Shown: positions 46,362 through 56,495, counted from the stretch's first letter. The stretch: DNA of 64,000 nucleotides from Mycolicibacterium stellerae (GCF_003719305.1 NZ_RARC01000010.1:124001-188000); one strand, 5' to 3'. The notes: generated by a model from the letters alone, not told the origin. Numbers and translations: made by a program.

Positions 46362-46757
46362 TCAGATCGACGCCGGATCGACCTCGTCGTAGCGGATGAC
46401 GTTCTCGATCACCAGGCCATCGCGGCTGCGGACCCGGTCGATACCGCGGATCGCGAATGGTCCGTCCGGTCCCGTGCCGCGTCCGACGTAGTGCAGGTAA
46501 ACCAACTGCTCTCCGGCGGTGCTTCCGTCGACCGTCGCGCTGTCGACCAGGTCGAGTGCCAGATCGGGGGCGGCGGTGACGAGCTCGGCGATCTTGCCGA
46601 CGTAGGCCTGTTTGCCCCGGACCGGCCTCGGATCGCCCTGCCAGTAGCCGACGATGTCGTCGGCGAGGACGTCGCCGACTCGAGACATGTCGGGGGCCGC
46701 CCAGAAGGCCGCCCACACCTCGGCGCTGAACGCTGGTTGGGTCTGTGTTTCGGTCAT
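46362..46757 (-). CDS. SnoaL-like NTF2-fold protein
   Basis: A 131-residue protein with SnoaL/limonene-epoxide-hydrolase-like features: WAAFWAAPDMSRVGDVLADDIVGYWQG, RGKQAYVGKIAELVTAAPDL, LHYVGRGTGPDGPFAIRGIDRVRSRDG. Start ATG 46757. Convergent with pepC, 5 bp apart. Function unknown; many relatives bind small cyclic substrates. Confidence 0.82.
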   Translation of the reverse strand: MTETQTQPAFSAEVWAAFWAAPDMSRVGDVLADDIVGYWQGDPRPVRGKQAYVGKIAELVTAAPDLALDLVDSATVDGSTAGEQLVYLHYVGRGTGPDGPFAIRGIDRVRSRDGLVIENVIRYDEVDPASI

Positions 46758-46858
46758 GAACCAAGCCTGCGTCGAGTTCCGGTGCAGCACAATTACGTGT
46801 CAGGTAAAGGCGACGGTGATCCCGCCGGCGTGTCGGTGGGCAGGCATAAGGTCGGCGC

Positions 46859-47203
46859 ATGGCGCTCAAAACCGAGAACATCACGATTGATACCACCGAT
46901 CCCGAGAAGCTCGCCGACTGGTGGGCCGGCGCGCTCGACGGGCAGGTAAACCCTGTCGCCCCACCGTTTTTCGTCGTCGTGACGGTGCCAGAAGGCCCGG
47001 GGTTGGCGTTCCAGCAGGTCGACGACCCCACGCCGGGTAAGAACCGCGTGCACATCGACTTCAGCACCGCCGACAGGGAGGCCGAGGTCAAACGCCTGGT
47101 CGACCTCGGCGCCAGCGAAACAGGCAGGGGCAACTTCGGCGAATTCGAGTGGGTGGTGCTGGCCGACCCCGACGGCAACGCGTTCTGCGTGGCGGGCGGC
47201 TAG
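46859..47203 (+). CDS. VOC/glyoxalase-fold protein (Rv0801 type)
   Basis: A 114-residue vicinal-oxygen-chelate protein of the glyoxalase-like class: start LKTENITIDTTDPEKLADWWAG, middle NRVHIDFSTADREAEVKRLVDLGA, end WVVLADPDGNAFCV. Position and length match Rv0801. Metal-ligand pattern (His, Glu-like positions) is incomplete, so it may be a binding or resistance-type protein rather than a lyase. Confidence 0.85.
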   Translation: MALKTENITIDTTDPEKLADWWAGALDGQVNPVAPPFFVVVTVPEGPGLAFQQVDDPTPGKNRVHIDFSTADREAEVKRLVDLGASETGRGNFGEFEWVVLADPDGNAFCVAGG

Positions 47204-47236
47204 CGAGCGCACGGCGCACCGGGCACAATCGCGCCC

Positions 47237-47438
47237 GTGTTGGCATTGGTCATCGCGCCGATGTTTCTGGTGCTCGCTGGCATCGCTGTCGGCGTTCAAC
47301 GTGCTGACCGGTGACGATGAGCGGGCCGTGCTGATGACCACGGTCATCGTGGTGCTGGCCAGCGTGGTTCTGCACGGTGTCGGCGCGCCCGCGGCCGCCC
47401 GCGCATTCCGCGATCGGCAAACTAGACTGTTCGCGTGA
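47237..47438 (+). pseudogene. Frameshifted membrane-protein remnant upstream of purL
   Basis: GTG 47237 opens 25 codons of a hydrophobic segment (VLALVIAPMFLVLAGIAVGV) and then stops. A second frame continues as LSAFNVLTGDDERAV, TTVIVVLASVVLHGVGAP and a basic tail, ending in TGA overlapping the purL GTG. Joined, they would make a small two-helix protein; the second part resembles the last helix of CPA-type Na+/H+ antiporters. A CACAAT hexamer lies 7 nt before the GTG. Could be a frameshifted remnant or a sequence error. Confidence 0.35.
47423..47428 (+). promoter_or_regulatory. -10 element of purL, leaderless geometry
   Basis: TAGACT ends 6 nt before the purL GTG and lies within the membrane-protein remnant. 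Confidence 0.5.
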
Positions 47439-49771
47439 CGCCGGAGCTCACCCACGTGGTCGATACCGTCGACTCCAGCCAGATCGTCGACACCGTCGAG
47501 AGGGCCGCAGGCACTCCCGACCAACCGCAACCCTTCCGGGAACTCGGACTCAAGGACGACGAGTACGAGCGCATCCGCGAAATCCTCGGCCGCCGACCGA
47601 CCGATGCCGAGCTGGCGATGTATTCGGTGATGTGGAGCGAGCACTGCAGCTACAAGTCCTCCAAGGTGCACCTGCGCTACTTCGGCGAGACCACCACCGA
47701 GGAGATGCGCGCGGCGATGCTGGCGGGCATCGGCGAGAACGCGGGCGTCGTCGACATCGGCGACGGCTGGGCGGCCACCTTCAAGGTCGAATCGCACAAC
47801 CACCCGTCCTACGTCGAGCCGTACCAGGGCGCCGCGACCGGTGTCGGCGGGATCGTGCGCGACATCATGGCGATGGGCGCCCGTCCGGTTGCGGTGATGG
47901 ACCAGCTGCGGTTCGGCGCCGCCGATGCGCCCGACACCCGCCGCGTCGTCGACGGTGTGGTCCGCGGCATCGGGGGATACGGAAACTCGCTGGGGCTGCC
48001 CAACATTGGCGGTGAAACCGTATTCGACGCCTCCTACGCGGGCAATCCGCTGGTGAACGCGCTGTGCGTCGGGGTGTTGCGCAAAGAGGACCTGCACCTG
48101 GCGTTCGCGTCGGGCACCGGCAACAAGATCATCCTGTTCGGGGCGCGCACCGGCCTCGACGGCATCGGCGGGGTCTCGGTTCTGGCTTCGGAGACGTTCG
48201 GCGGCGACGAAGGAAGCGGGCCGGGCCGCAAGAAGCTGCCGTCGGTGCAGGTCGGCGACCCCTTCATGGAGAAGGTGCTCATCGAGTGCTGCCTCGAGCT
48301 GTATGCCGCTGGCCTGGTGATCGGCATCCAAGACCTCGGCGGGGCCGGATTATCCTGCGCGACATCCGAACTCGCTTCCGCCGGTGACGGTGGCATGGCC
48401 GTCGAACTGGACAAGGTGCCGCTGCGGGCGGCGAACATGACGCCCGCGGAGATCCTGTCCAGCGAGTCGCAGGAACGGATGTGCGCGGTCGTCGCCCCCG
48501 AGAACGTCGACGCGTTCATGGCGGTGTGCCGCAAGTGGGAGGTGCTCGCCACCGTCATCGGCGAGGTCACCGACGGCGACCGGCTGGAGATCACCTGGCA
48601 CGGCGAGACGGTCGTCGACGTGCCGCCCCGCACCGTCGCGCACGAAGGCCCGGTGTACGAACGGCCTGTCCAGCGTCCGGAAACCCAGGATGCGCTCAAC
48701 GCCGACACGTCGGAGCGGCTGCCGCGGCCGCAAACCGGCGACGAGCTGCGCGCGACTTTGCTTGCGATGGTTGGCAGCCCGCATCTGTGCAGCAGGGCGT
48801 ACATCACCGAACAATATGACCGCTACGTGCGCGGCAACACCGTGCTGGCCGAGAACGCCGACGGCGGGGTGCTGCGTGTCGACGAGTCCACCGGGCGCGG
48901 CATCGCGGTGTCCACCGACGCCTCCGGCCGCTACACCCAACTTGACCCGTATACGGGCGCCCAGCTTGCGCTGGCGGAGGCATACCGCAACGTCGCGGTC
49001 ACCGGCGCCACCCCGATCGCGGTCACCAACTGCCTGAACTTCGGCTCACCGGAAGACCCCGGCGTCATGTGGCAGTTCTCCGAGGCCGTGCGTGGATTGG
49101 CCGATGGCTGTGCCGCCCTTGGTATTCCGGTAACCGGCGGCAACGTGAGCTTCTACAACCAGACAGGTACGACGGCGATCCTGCCCACCCCGGTCGTGGG
49201 GGTGCTCGGTGTTCTCGACGACGTGAGCCGCCGCATCCCGACCGGACTCGGAACCGAACCCGGTGAGACCCTGCTGCTGATCGGCGACACGCGCGACGAG
49301 TTCGACGGCTCGATCTGGGCGCAGGTCACCGCCGACCATCTGGGCGGGCGCCCACCCGCGGTCGACCTCGAGCGAGAGCGACTGATCGCCGAGGTGCTCA
49401 GTGCGGCATCCCGCGACGGACTCGTGTCGGCGGCCCACGATCTGTCGGAGGGCGGCCTGATTCAGGCCGTGGTCGAGGCCGCGCTGGCCGGTGAAACCGG
49501 TTGCCGCATCGTCATTCCCGAGGGCCAAGATCCTTTTGTCGCGTTGTTCTCCGAATCCACGGGACGGGTTTTGGTCGCCGTTCCGCGCACCGAGGAGAGT
49601 CGGTTCCGGTCCATGTGCGAGGCCCGCGGCCTGCCGGTGACCCGGATCGGCGTCGTGGATCAAGGACCGCAGGGACAAGACGCCGCCATCGAGGTGCAGG
49701 ACCAGTTCACCATCTCACTGGGGGACCTGCGCAGCACGTCGGAGGGCGTGCTGCCCGGGCTGTTCGGGTGA
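47435..49771 (+). CDS. purL: FGAM synthase subunit PurL
   Basis: Small-type PurL (778 aa), the ATP-dependent synthetase half of FGAM synthase working with PurS and PurQ. Motifs: [69 protein letters not shown], and [17 protein letters not shown] 47435 adds about 15 residues before LDTVEHAA-like sequence of the M. tuberculosis protein; a shorter start is possible, but the -10 spacing supports this one. Stop overlaps the next GTG by 4 bp. Confidence 0.97.
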   Translation: MTPELTHVVDTVDSSQIVDTVERAAGTPDQPQPFRELGLKDDEYERIREILGRRPTDAELAMYSVMWSEHCSYKSSKVHLRYFGETTTEEMRAAMLAGIGENAGVVDIGDGWAATFKVESHNHPSYVEPYQGAATGVGGIVRDIMAMGARPVAVMDQLRFGAADAPDTRRVVDGVVRGIGGYGNSLGLPNIGGETVFDASYAGNPLVNALCVGVLRKEDLHLAFASGTGNKIILFGARTGLDGIGGVSVLASETFGGDEGSGPGRKKLPSVQVGDPFMEKVLIECCLELYAAGLVIGIQDLGGAGLSCATSELASAGDGGMAVELDKVPLRAANMTPAEILSSESQERMCAVVAPENVDAFMAVCRKWEVLATVIGEVTDGDRLEITWHGETVVDVPPRTVAHEGPVYERPVQRPETQDALNADTSERLPRPQTGDELRATLLAMVGSPHLCSRAYITEQYDRYVRGNTVLAENADGGVLRVDESTGRGIAVSTDASGRYTQLDPYTGAQLALAEAYRNVAVTGATPIAVTNCLNFGSPEDPGVMWQFSEAVRGLADGCAALGIPVTGGNVSFYNQTGTTAILPTPVVGVLGVLDDVSRRIPTGLGTEPGETLLLIGDTRDEFDGSIWAQVTADHLGGRPPAVDLERERLIAEVLSAASRDGLVSAAHDLSEGGLIQAVVEAALAGETGCRIVIPEGQDPFVALFSESTGRVLVAVPRTEESRFRSMCEARGLPVTRIGVVDQGPQGQDAAIEVQDQFTISLGDLRSTSEGVLPGLFG

Positions 49772-51534
49772 GTGTTCCGACCCACGACATCACCGGCGAA
49801 CCGGTCGCCGCAAGCACTGAGCGCAAGCAACACCATCCCCTGCTCGTATGGGCATGGAGCCTTGTGCGGCTGGACTTCGTCGGGATCGCGTTCGGCGCGC
49901 TGTTCTTCTGCCTGTCGCTGACGCCATCCCTGCTTCCCCGCGATTGGCTGTTCCAGGGTCTGATCGGCGGGGTGAACGCCGCCATCGGCTACGGGATCGG
50001 AGTCTTCGTTCAGAAGATGTTGGCTCGCTTCGTGTTACGGCGTCGACAATGGTGGCCGCCGTCCAAGCGCGTGCTCTACTGGTGCAAGGCCGCCACCATC
50101 GTGTTGGCCACGGCCGCGAGCCTGCTGATGCTGATCCCCGCGGCGGCCTGGCAGCGCAGGGTGTCCGCGGAGATGGGCATGGAAGGACCGGGCACGGTCG
50201 GCTACCTGCGCACCCTGATCATCGCCATGCTCGTCACAGGGGTATGTCTGTCGGCCGCGCGGGTGATCATCGACCTCATCAAGACGATGGCCCGGTTCTT
50301 CATTCGCCGCTGGCACCTGCACGACGAGGTGGCGCTGTTCATCGGCACGGCGATCGTCGTTGTGCTGGCCATCACGTTGATCAACGGCGTGCTGCTCCGC
50401 GGCTTCCTGGCCGGGGCCAACCGGGTGTTCCAGCCGCAGAACACCACAACGCGGGCGGCCATCACCCAGCCGCTGGAGCTCGAAAAGTCGGGCAGTCCAA
50501 CGTCACTCGCCCCGTGGGATACATTGGGGTTCCAGGGCCGCAACTTCGTTGCCACCGGCCCGCACGCCTTCGAGTTGACCCGGCTCAACGGCAAGCCCGC
50601 GAAAGAGCCCATCCGGGTGTACGCGGGACTGCAGACCGCCGACACCGATGAGGAGCGGGCCGCCACCCTGGTCCGCGAATTGGAACGCACCCGGGCGTTC
50701 GAGCGCAAGGTGCTCGTCATCGTCCCGACCACGGGCACCGGATGGATCAACCCGGTCGCCGCCAGGGCGCTGGAGTTGATGTACAACGGCGACACCGCGA
50801 TCGTCGGATCGCAGTATTCCTATCTGCCGAGCTGGATTTCGTTCCTCGGCGACCAGAAGAAGTCCGTCGAGTCCGGCCGGGCGATCATCGACGCGATCCA
50901 CGCCTGGTGGCTGCGGCTGCCTGCCGACGGGCGGCCCAAGCTGTTGCTCTACGGCGAGAGCCTCGGTTCCTTGGCGGGCCAGGGTGCATTCAATTGGCTG
51001 CCCGACATTGCGCGGATGGACTTCTCGTCGGTGCTCTGGGTGGGCCCGCCCAATGCCAGCCCGCTGTGGAGGGGCATCACCGCCCGCCGCGACCCGGGGA
51101 CCCCTGAGGTCGAGCCGCGTTACGACAACGGGCGCACGGTCCGCTTCTCGCAGGCCACCGACGCCGCCGAGATCGCCGCCGATACCGATGCGCCGTGGGA
51201 CGGCACCCGGGTGCTGTTCCTGCAGCACGCCTCGGACCCCATCGTGTGGTGGTCGGAGGACCTGATGTTCAACCGCCCGGACTGGCTGAAGGAACCACCC
51301 GGCAGAGACCGAACGCCGTTGATGCGGTGGTATCCGATCGTCACGTTCTGGCAGGTGGCCGCGGACATGACCAACGCGGGCTCGGTTCCCGGCGGGCACG
51401 GCCACAACTACGGTGAGTATGTGCTCGACGGCTGGGCCGCGGTGGCCCCGCCCGACGGCTGGACCACTGAAGACACCGAACGCATCCGCACCGCGCTTGA
51501 GCAGACTTCGGCCCATGACGGACCCGAGTATTAG
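49768..51534 (+). CDS. Membrane-anchored alpha/beta-hydrolase (DUF2319-type)
   Basis: A 588-residue protein with an N-terminal membrane half (about four to five helices, e.g. [77 protein letters not shown]) and a C-terminal hydrolase half with the Ser elbow [17 protein letters not shown] and a His in [12 protein letters not shown]. Belongs to the actinobacterial Abhydrolase_9 type. GTG 49768 is coupled to purL by GTGA; a CPBP protease follows with a 1-bp overlap. Lipid esterase function is inferred only. Confidence 0.85.
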   Translation: MSVPTHDITGEPVAASTERKQHHPLLVWAWSLVRLDFVGIAFGALFFCLSLTPSLLPRDWLFQGLIGGVNAAIGYGIGVFVQKMLARFVLRRRQWWPPSKRVLYWCKAATIVLATAASLLMLIPAAAWQRRVSAEMGMEGPGTVGYLRTLIIAMLVTGVCLSAARVIIDLIKTMARFFIRRWHLHDEVALFIGTAIVVVLAITLINGVLLRGFLAGANRVFQPQNTTTRAAITQPLELEKSGSPTSLAPWDTLGFQGRNFVATGPHAFELTRLNGKPAKEPIRVYAGLQTADTDEERAATLVRELERTRAFERKVLVIVPTTGTGWINPVAARALELMYNGDTAIVGSQYSYLPSWISFLGDQKKSVESGRAIIDAIHAWWLRLPADGRPKLLLYGESLGSLAGQGAFNWLPDIARMDFSSVLWVGPPNASPLWRGITARRDPGTPEVEPRYDNGRTVRFSQATDAAEIAADTDAPWDGTRVLFLQHASDPIVWWSEDLMFNRPDWLKEPPGRDRTPLMRWYPIVTFWQVAADMTNAGSVPGGHGHNYGEYVLDGWAAVAPPDGWTTEDTERIRTALEQTSAHDGPEY

Positions 51535-52163
51535 TGGCCGCCAAGCAGTTCCGCGCGGTGGCGCTGGCAACAGGGCTCGTCGGATGGAGCGGGCTGATCG
51601 GTCCGCGGCTACCGGCGCGCATACGGCCCGTGGTTCACGCGGTGCTCGCGGCGGTGCTCGCGGTGTGCGCTCGTGCGCCGCTCGGCCTGCGCCCACCGCA
51701 GCTGTGGCCGGGGCTGCGGCTCGGGCTCGCGGCGGCCGCGCCGGTGGTGATCGGGGTGGCCGCGTCGACGGGGGCGCCGCCGGTGCGGTCGGCGATGGCC
51801 CAGCGCGACCTGCCTGGGTCGTCCTCACGGTGGCTGGTGGTGCACATCCCCTTCGGCACGGTGTGGTCGGAGGAGGCGGCATATCGCGCCGCGTTGGGAG
51901 CCGTCGCGGCCGAGGCCTTCGGGCCGACGGGCGGCCGCCTTCTGCAATCGCTGGCCTTCGGGCTGTCCCATATCGCCGACGCCTGCGGCACCGGTGAGCG
52001 CGTGCTGCCCACTGTGCTCGTCACCGGGGTGGCGGGGTGGATGTTCGCGCTGCTGCGGGAGCGGTCCGAAAGCCTGGCCGCCCCGATGCTTGCCCATCTC
52101 GCGATCAACGAGGCGGGCGCGATAGCGGCGATCGGCGTTCAGCGGCGCCGAACTACGGGTTGA
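51534..52163 (+). CDS. CPBP family intramembrane metalloprotease (Rv0804 type)
   Basis: A 209-residue membrane protein. CAAX-protease/bacteriocin-processing signature: EEAAYRAAL (glutamates and Arg), FGLSHIADAC (His), and HLAINEAGAI (His/Asn). Several helices rich in Ala, Leu and Val. GTG start shares a base with the TAG of the hydrolase, so the two are cotranslated. Same length as Rv0804. Overlaps the convergent MCE gene by 11 bp. Confidence 0.85.
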   Translation: MAAKQFRAVALATGLVGWSGLIGPRLPARIRPVVHAVLAAVLAVCARAPLGLRPPQLWPGLRLGLAAAAPVVIGVAASTGAPPVRSAMAQRDLPGSSSRWLVVHIPFGTVWSEEAAYRAALGAVAAEAFGPTGGRLLQSLAFGLSHIADACGTGERVLPTVLVTGVAGWMFALLRERSESLAAPMLAHLAINEAGAIAAIGVQRRRTTG

Positions 52164-53358
52164 TCGTCGACTCGCCGACCTGTCGGCCCCACAGGTATTC
52201 CGTCACCAACGGCGACGCGAGTTCGAAGTGGTTGTACGGGGCGAGGCTGTAACCGGTGTCCATCACCAGATACGGAAACGGGTAGAGGTCCTTGGTGATC
52301 TTCTGCCAACAGCCGGGACGACCCTCGGGTCCGCCCCGCGCGTTCACCCGAGGCAGATTGTCCGGGTAGATGAACGGATTGCCCGGCAGCGAGATGGTTC
52401 CGTACGACTTCAGCGCGTAACCGTTGTCACCGCCGAGGACCTTGGAAAGCCTCGGCGCCACCTCCGCATAGTTGTGGATTGTGCAGAAGATCATGCCGCG
52501 GTAGTCGTCGAGCAGCTTGGTCGTCGGCAGCAGATCCTCGGCGGCGCGCACGAAGTACGGGCCGCCGCGCTCGAGGCTGTCGCCGGCCGTATTGCCGAAC
52601 CCGATCGCCGCCAACAGCGCGGCGTCGATGTTGCCCCGCTGGTCGTTGAGCGTCCGTGCGGTGGTCGCGGCGTTGTCCAGGCCGTCCCACAGGGCGGCCG
52701 AGGAGTTCGCGTACACGTCGGCGAGATCGGCTACCGCCTGGGTGGCGGCGCGGAGTTGCGGCATCCGCGGGTTCAGGTCATCCATGATCCGGTTTGCGTT
52801 GAGCAGCGAGTCCCCGAAGCGTTGGCCGAGCCCGGTCACCGCCTGCGCGGTTGCCGTCAGCGTCGCGTTGAGCTTGATTGGATCGACCTGCTCCGAAAGT
52901 GACATGACGGTTTCGAACAGGGTGTTGAACTCCGTCGTCACCGAAGACGCGTCGATCACATCCTCGCTCGTAATACGCTGTGGGCTTGGGCTTTTCGGTG
53001 AGCTGAACGAGATGTACTTGTTGCCGAACACCGTCGTCGCCCTGACGTCGGCAACAACGTTTCTCGGAATGAACGCGACGTAGCGGGGTTCGACGGTCAG
53101 CGTCAGCTTGGCCTTGGCGGAGCCGCCGACATCCACGTAGTCGACACCGGCCACCTTCCCGATCTCGACACCGTTGTAGGTCACCTTCGAACCCGGGTCG
53201 ACCACCAGCCCCGCACGCGGGGACAGCACCGTCAGATGGGTTTTGCGTGTGAGCTCGCCGCGGAACTGCAGAAAAACGAAGCTGGCCGCGAATGCGGCGA
53301 GTACCAGAAAGACCGCGCCAGCCACCTTGTACGGCGGCTTATGCCGGTCGACAGCCAC
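52153..53358 (-). CDS. Solitary MCE-family protein
   Basis: A 401-residue MCE protein. Single N-terminal TM anchor (KVAGAVFLVLAAFAASFVFL, about residues 11-31), MCE domain about 38-115 (VLSPRAGLVVDPGSKVTYNG; VDYVDVGGSAKAKLTLTVEP), then a long helical region and a C-terminal Gly/Pro segment with two cysteines, resembling the MceA/Cholesterol_uptake type. No yrbE permease or other mce genes are in the window, so it is an orphan. A TAGTGT hexamer 6 nt before the GTG suggests leaderless transcription. Likely lipid or sterol import subunit working with a permease elsewhere. Confidence 0.9.
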   Translation of the reverse strand: MAVDRHKPPYKVAGAVFLVLAAFAASFVFLQFRGELTRKTHLTVLSPRAGLVVDPGSKVTYNGVEIGKVAGVDYVDVGGSAKAKLTLTVEPRYVAFIPRNVVADVRATTVFGNKYISFSSPKSPSPQRITSEDVIDASSVTTEFNTLFETVMSLSEQVDPIKLNATLTATAQAVTGLGQRFGDSLLNANRIMDDLNPRMPQLRAATQAVADLADVYANSSAALWDGLDNAATTARTLNDQRGNIDAALLAAIGFGNTAGDSLERGGPYFVRAAEDLLPTTKLLDDYRGMIFCTIHNYAEVAPRLSKVLGGDNGYALKSYGTISLPGNPFIYPDNLPRVNARGGPEGRPGCWQKITKDLYPFPYLVMDTGYSLAPYNHFELASPLVTEYLWGRQVGESTINP

Positions 53359-53374
53359 CTTGAGACACTAAATT

Positions 53375-53767
53375 ATGCCCGCCCGTCGCACCGCTGATCC
53401 AGCAAAGACGCGTGCAGCCGTCCTCGCCGTGGTCGAGTGGCTGCGCGACGAGAACCAGCCTGCGCCGCAACGTTCCGCGCTCGCCGAGGCGGTCCGGCTG
53501 ACCGCCCGCACGCTCGCCGTGACCGCACCCGGGGCAAGTGTCGAAGTTCGGGTGCCCCCCTTCGTTGCGGTGCAATGCATTTCGGGCCCGAGGCACACTC
53601 GCGGGAACCCGCCCAACGTGGTCGAGACCGACCCGCGCACCTGGCTGCTTTTGGCGACCGGGCTACGCACGGTGGCCGATGCGGCCTCCGCAGGCGAGTT
53701 GCAGCTGTCCGGTGCCCGCGCCCCCGAGATCGCGACGCTGCTGCCCGTGGTGCCGCTCGCCGCCTGA
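53375..53767 (+). CDS. Sterol carrier-like protein (Rv0807 type)
   Basis: A 130-residue protein annotated in mycobacteria as sterol carrier family protein, from the conserved VEVRVPPFVAVQCISGPRHTRG..PPNVVETDPRTWLLLATG pattern. Small, soluble, no signal. Begins 16 bp from the divergent MCE start, so the two share a promoter region. It precedes purF by 149 bp as Rv0807 does. Lipid binding is a family assumption, not seen directly. Confidence 0.85.
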   Translation: MPARRTADPAKTRAAVLAVVEWLRDENQPAPQRSALAEAVRLTARTLAVTAPGASVEVRVPPFVAVQCISGPRHTRGNPPNVVETDPRTWLLLATGLRTVADAASAGELQLSGARAPEIATLLPVVPLAA

Positions 53768-53872
53768 CCGGTACCACAGGGGTGGCCGCCGGGAATCCAA
53801 ACCGGGTTCGGCAACGTTGAATCCGTTGGCGACATGAGCGCCTGCGATTCCATGATTGACCCGTGATGACCG

Positions 53873-53878
53873 TAGACT
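53873..53878 (+). promoter_or_regulatory. -10 element of purF
   Basis: TAGACT about 38 nt before the purF GTG; unlike the other pur genes this leaves a short leader with GGGAG (about 11 nt before the start). No -35 hexamer at standard spacing. Confidence 0.4.
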
Positions 53879-53916
53879 GAACCCGTCACCCACCGCCCCC
53901 TGGGAGCAGCCTTATC

Positions 53917-55440
53917 GTGACCGTCGAGCAAACGGAGAACGACCCTAGAGAAGAGTGCGGCGTTTTCGGCGTATGGGCGCCGGGCGAAGAGGTCGCCAAG
54001 CTCACCTACTACGGCCTATACGCGCTGCAGCATCGCGGTCAGGAAGCCGCAGGCATCGCCGTCGCAGACGGCTCCCAGGTGCTGGTCTTCAAGGATCTCG
54101 GGCTGGTCAGCCAGGTCTTCGACGAGCAAACGCTTGGCGCGATGGAGGGTCACGTCGCGATCGGACACTGCCGCTACTCGACGACCGGCTCCACCACGTG
54201 GGAGAACGCCCAGCCTGTGTTTCGCAACACAGCCGCGGGCACAGGTGTCGCGCTCGGACACAACGGCAACCTGGTCAACACCACCGAGCTGGCTGGGCGT
54301 GCCCGCGAGCTCGGCCTGATCAACATGCGCGGCGCCGCCGCCGCGACCACCGACTCCGACATCCTCGGCGCGCTGCTGGCGCACGGTGCCGCCGATTCAA
54401 CGATCGAGCAGGCCGCACTCGAGCTGCTTCCCACCGTGCGAGGCGCGTTCTGCCTGACGTTCATGGACGAGAACACCCTCTACGCGGCCCGCGACCCGCA
54501 CGGCGTGCGGCCGCTGTCGCTCGGGCGCCTCGATCGGGGCTGGGTCGTCGCCTCCGAGACCGCTGCGCTGGACATCGTCGGCGCCTCGTTCGTCCGCGAC
54601 ATCGAACCAGGGGAACTGCTCGCCATCGATGCCGACGGCGTGCGTTCCAGCCGATTCGCTCCGCCGTCACCCAAGGGCTGCGTGTTCGAGTACGTGTATC
54701 TGGCCCGGCCCGACAGCACGATCAGCGGCCGGTCGGTGCACAAGACGCGCGTCGACATCGGACGCAGGCTCGCCCAGGAAAGGCCGGTGGACGCCGACCT
54801 GGTGATCGGCGTTCCGGAGTCCGGCATCCCGGCCGCGGTCGGGTATGCGCAGGAGTCGGGCATTCCATACGGGCAGGGCCTGACCAAGAACGCCTATGTC
54901 GGGCGCACATTCATCCAGCCCTCGCAGACCATCCGTCAGCTGGGTATCCGGCTGAAGCTCAACCCGCTGCGAGAGGTGATCCGCGGCAAGCGGCTCATCG
55001 TCGTCGACGATTCGATCGTCCGTGGCAACACCCAGCGCTCGCTGGTCCGGATGCTGCGTGAGGCAGGCGCTATCGAGGTGCATGTGCGCATCGCCTCGCC
55101 GCCGGTGAAATGGCCGTGCTTCTACGGCATCGACTTCGCCACACCCGCCGAGCTGATCGCCAACGCCGTCGAGAACGAGGAGGAGGTGGTCGAGGCGGTC
55201 CGGCACGGCATCGGCGCCGACTCGCTCGGCTACATCTCGCAGCAGGCCATGATCGCGGCCACCGAACAGCCTGCGTCACGGTTGTGCACCGCCTGCTTCG
55301 ACGGCAAGTACCCGATCGAGTTGCCCGGTGAGACGGCGCTCGGCAAGAACGTCATCGAGCACATGCTCGCGACCGCCGCGCGCACAGGCATGCCGCTGCA
55401 GGCCGACAACGACAACGCATCGGCCCTGCGTCGTCCCTGA
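53917..55440 (+). CDS. purF: Amidophosphoribosyltransferase
   Basis: First committed enzyme of purine synthesis (PRPP + glutamine to phosphoribosylamine), 507 aa. A 13-residue propeptide precedes the Ntn nucleophile Cys14 (REECGVFGVW), as in the Bacillus-type 4Fe-4S enzyme. PRPP loop IVVDDSIVRGNTQRS; cluster cysteines in PPVKWPCFYGIDF and RLCTACFDGKYP. GTG 53917 with GGGAG upstream. Purine nucleotides feedback-inhibit this class. Sits 149 bp after the sterol-carrier-like gene and convergent with an atypical SDR. Confidence 0.97.
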   Translation: MTVEQTENDPREECGVFGVWAPGEEVAKLTYYGLYALQHRGQEAAGIAVADGSQVLVFKDLGLVSQVFDEQTLGAMEGHVAIGHCRYSTTGSTTWENAQPVFRNTAAGTGVALGHNGNLVNTTELAGRARELGLINMRGAAAATTDSDILGALLAHGAADSTIEQAALELLPTVRGAFCLTFMDENTLYAARDPHGVRPLSLGRLDRGWVVASETAALDIVGASFVRDIEPGELLAIDADGVRSSRFAPPSPKGCVFEYVYLARPDSTISGRSVHKTRVDIGRRLAQERPVDADLVIGVPESGIPAAVGYAQESGIPYGQGLTKNAYVGRTFIQPSQTIRQLGIRLKLNPLREVIRGKRLIVVDDSIVRGNTQRSLVRMLREAGAIEVHVRIASPPVKWPCFYGIDFATPAELIANAVENEEEVVEAVRHGIGADSLGYISQQAMIAATEQPASRLCTACFDGKYPIELPGETALGKNVIEHMLATAARTGMPLQADNDNASALRRP

Positions 55441-55443
55441 AAC

Positions 55444-56424
55444 CTACTGCGGCGCAGTCGGACTGAACTTCATCAAGTGACGCCGTCCATCACTGGACGC
55501 GGTGCCGTCCTGCTGAAGTGCCTCCGCCACCGATTCGCGGTATCCGGTGAGCCCGCCCTCGGGCGGTGCGATGACGGTGTCGATGTCGTGATCGAGCATC
55601 ACGGCGTCGCATTCCAACGACTCCACCAGCGGCCGTGCCAGACCCGATGGGATCGGCGTCACCAGACCCACCCACCAACTGGCGATCGTGGGAGTCAGAA
55701 ACGGCAGCACGATGATGATCCGGCGCCGTAGGCCGGCTACCTCGGCGTAGACCTGCATCGCCTCGCCGTACTCCATCACGTCGGGTCCGCCGACATCCCA
55801 GGTCCGCGATGACGGTACGTCGGCCGTGGCTGCCTCTGCCAGGTAGTGCAGCACATCGCCGATGGCGATCGGCTGGATCTTGTTGTGCACCCACTTCGGC
55901 GTCGTCATCGCCGGGAGGCGGTCGGTGAGGTGGCGGATCATCTCGAAGGACGCCGACCCCGAGCCGACCACGATCCCGGCCTGCAGCACCACGGTCTCGA
56001 TGCCCGAGCCGATGAGGATCTCGCCGACCTCGGCACGTGACGCCAGATGCCGAGACAGTTCGCGGCCGTCGGGGTGCAGGCCCGACAGGTACACCAGCCG
56101 CCGGACCCCGGCCCGCTGCGCCGCCTTGACCACGTTGCGTGCCGACTGCGCTTCCTCGGCGACGAAATCCTTCGACGTGCCCATCGAGTGCACCAGGTAG
56201 TAGACGACGTCGGCGCCGTCGAACGCATCGGTCAGCGAATCGGGTTCGGTCAGATCGCCGCGGACCACCTCGACGTCGTCGCGCCACGACGCGGCGGCGA
56301 GCTTATCGGGATTGCGCGCCATCGCCCGCACCCGCAGCCCGGCGTCGAGCAGTCGCGGCACAAGCCGACTACCGACGTAGCCGGTCGCACCGGTCACCAC
56401 GCAGCGAATTTCGTCTGCAACCAC
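55444..56424 (-). CDS. Atypical SDR / NAD(P)-binding protein
   Basis: A 326-residue extended or atypical SDR: TGATGYVGSRLVPRLLDAG, VVRGDLTEPDSLTDAFDGADVVYYLVHSMG, LVYLSGLHPDG. The classical YxxxK is absent, as in NmrA- and complex-I-type NAD(P)-binding proteins. GTG start. Convergent with purF (3 bp apart). Role unknown; relatives act as redox sensors or ubiquinone-linked assembly factors. Confidence 0.85.
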   Translation of the reverse strand: MVADEIRCVVTGATGYVGSRLVPRLLDAGLRVRAMARNPDKLAAASWRDDVEVVRGDLTEPDSLTDAFDGADVVYYLVHSMGTSKDFVAEEAQSARNVVKAAQRAGVRRLVYLSGLHPDGRELSRHLASRAEVGEILIGSGIETVVLQAGIVVGSGSASFEMIRHLTDRLPAMTTPKWVHNKIQPIAIGDVLHYLAEAATADVPSSRTWDVGGPDVMEYGEAMQVYAEVAGLRRRIIIVLPFLTPTIASWWVGLVTPIPSGLARPLVESLECDAVMLDHDIDTVIAPPEGGLTGYRESVAEALQQDGTASSDGRRHLMKFSPTAPQ

Positions 56425-56495
56425 AGAATCTCCGTCCGTCGAAACCCCTTTTGACTATTCGGAGCCGATAGACGGGCGGATGTCCAATTCCGGGG

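Noticed and set aside
47237..47314. Functional 25-residue membrane peptide
   Set aside because: A -10-like hexamer precedes it, but the hydrophobic run stops abruptly and a complementary segment continues in another frame, which fits a frameshifted remnant better.
45475..48331. Two long minus-strand open frames opposite pepC, VOC and purL
   Set aside because: Both run antisense to well-identified genes, show no family motifs and have Arg/His-rich shadow composition.
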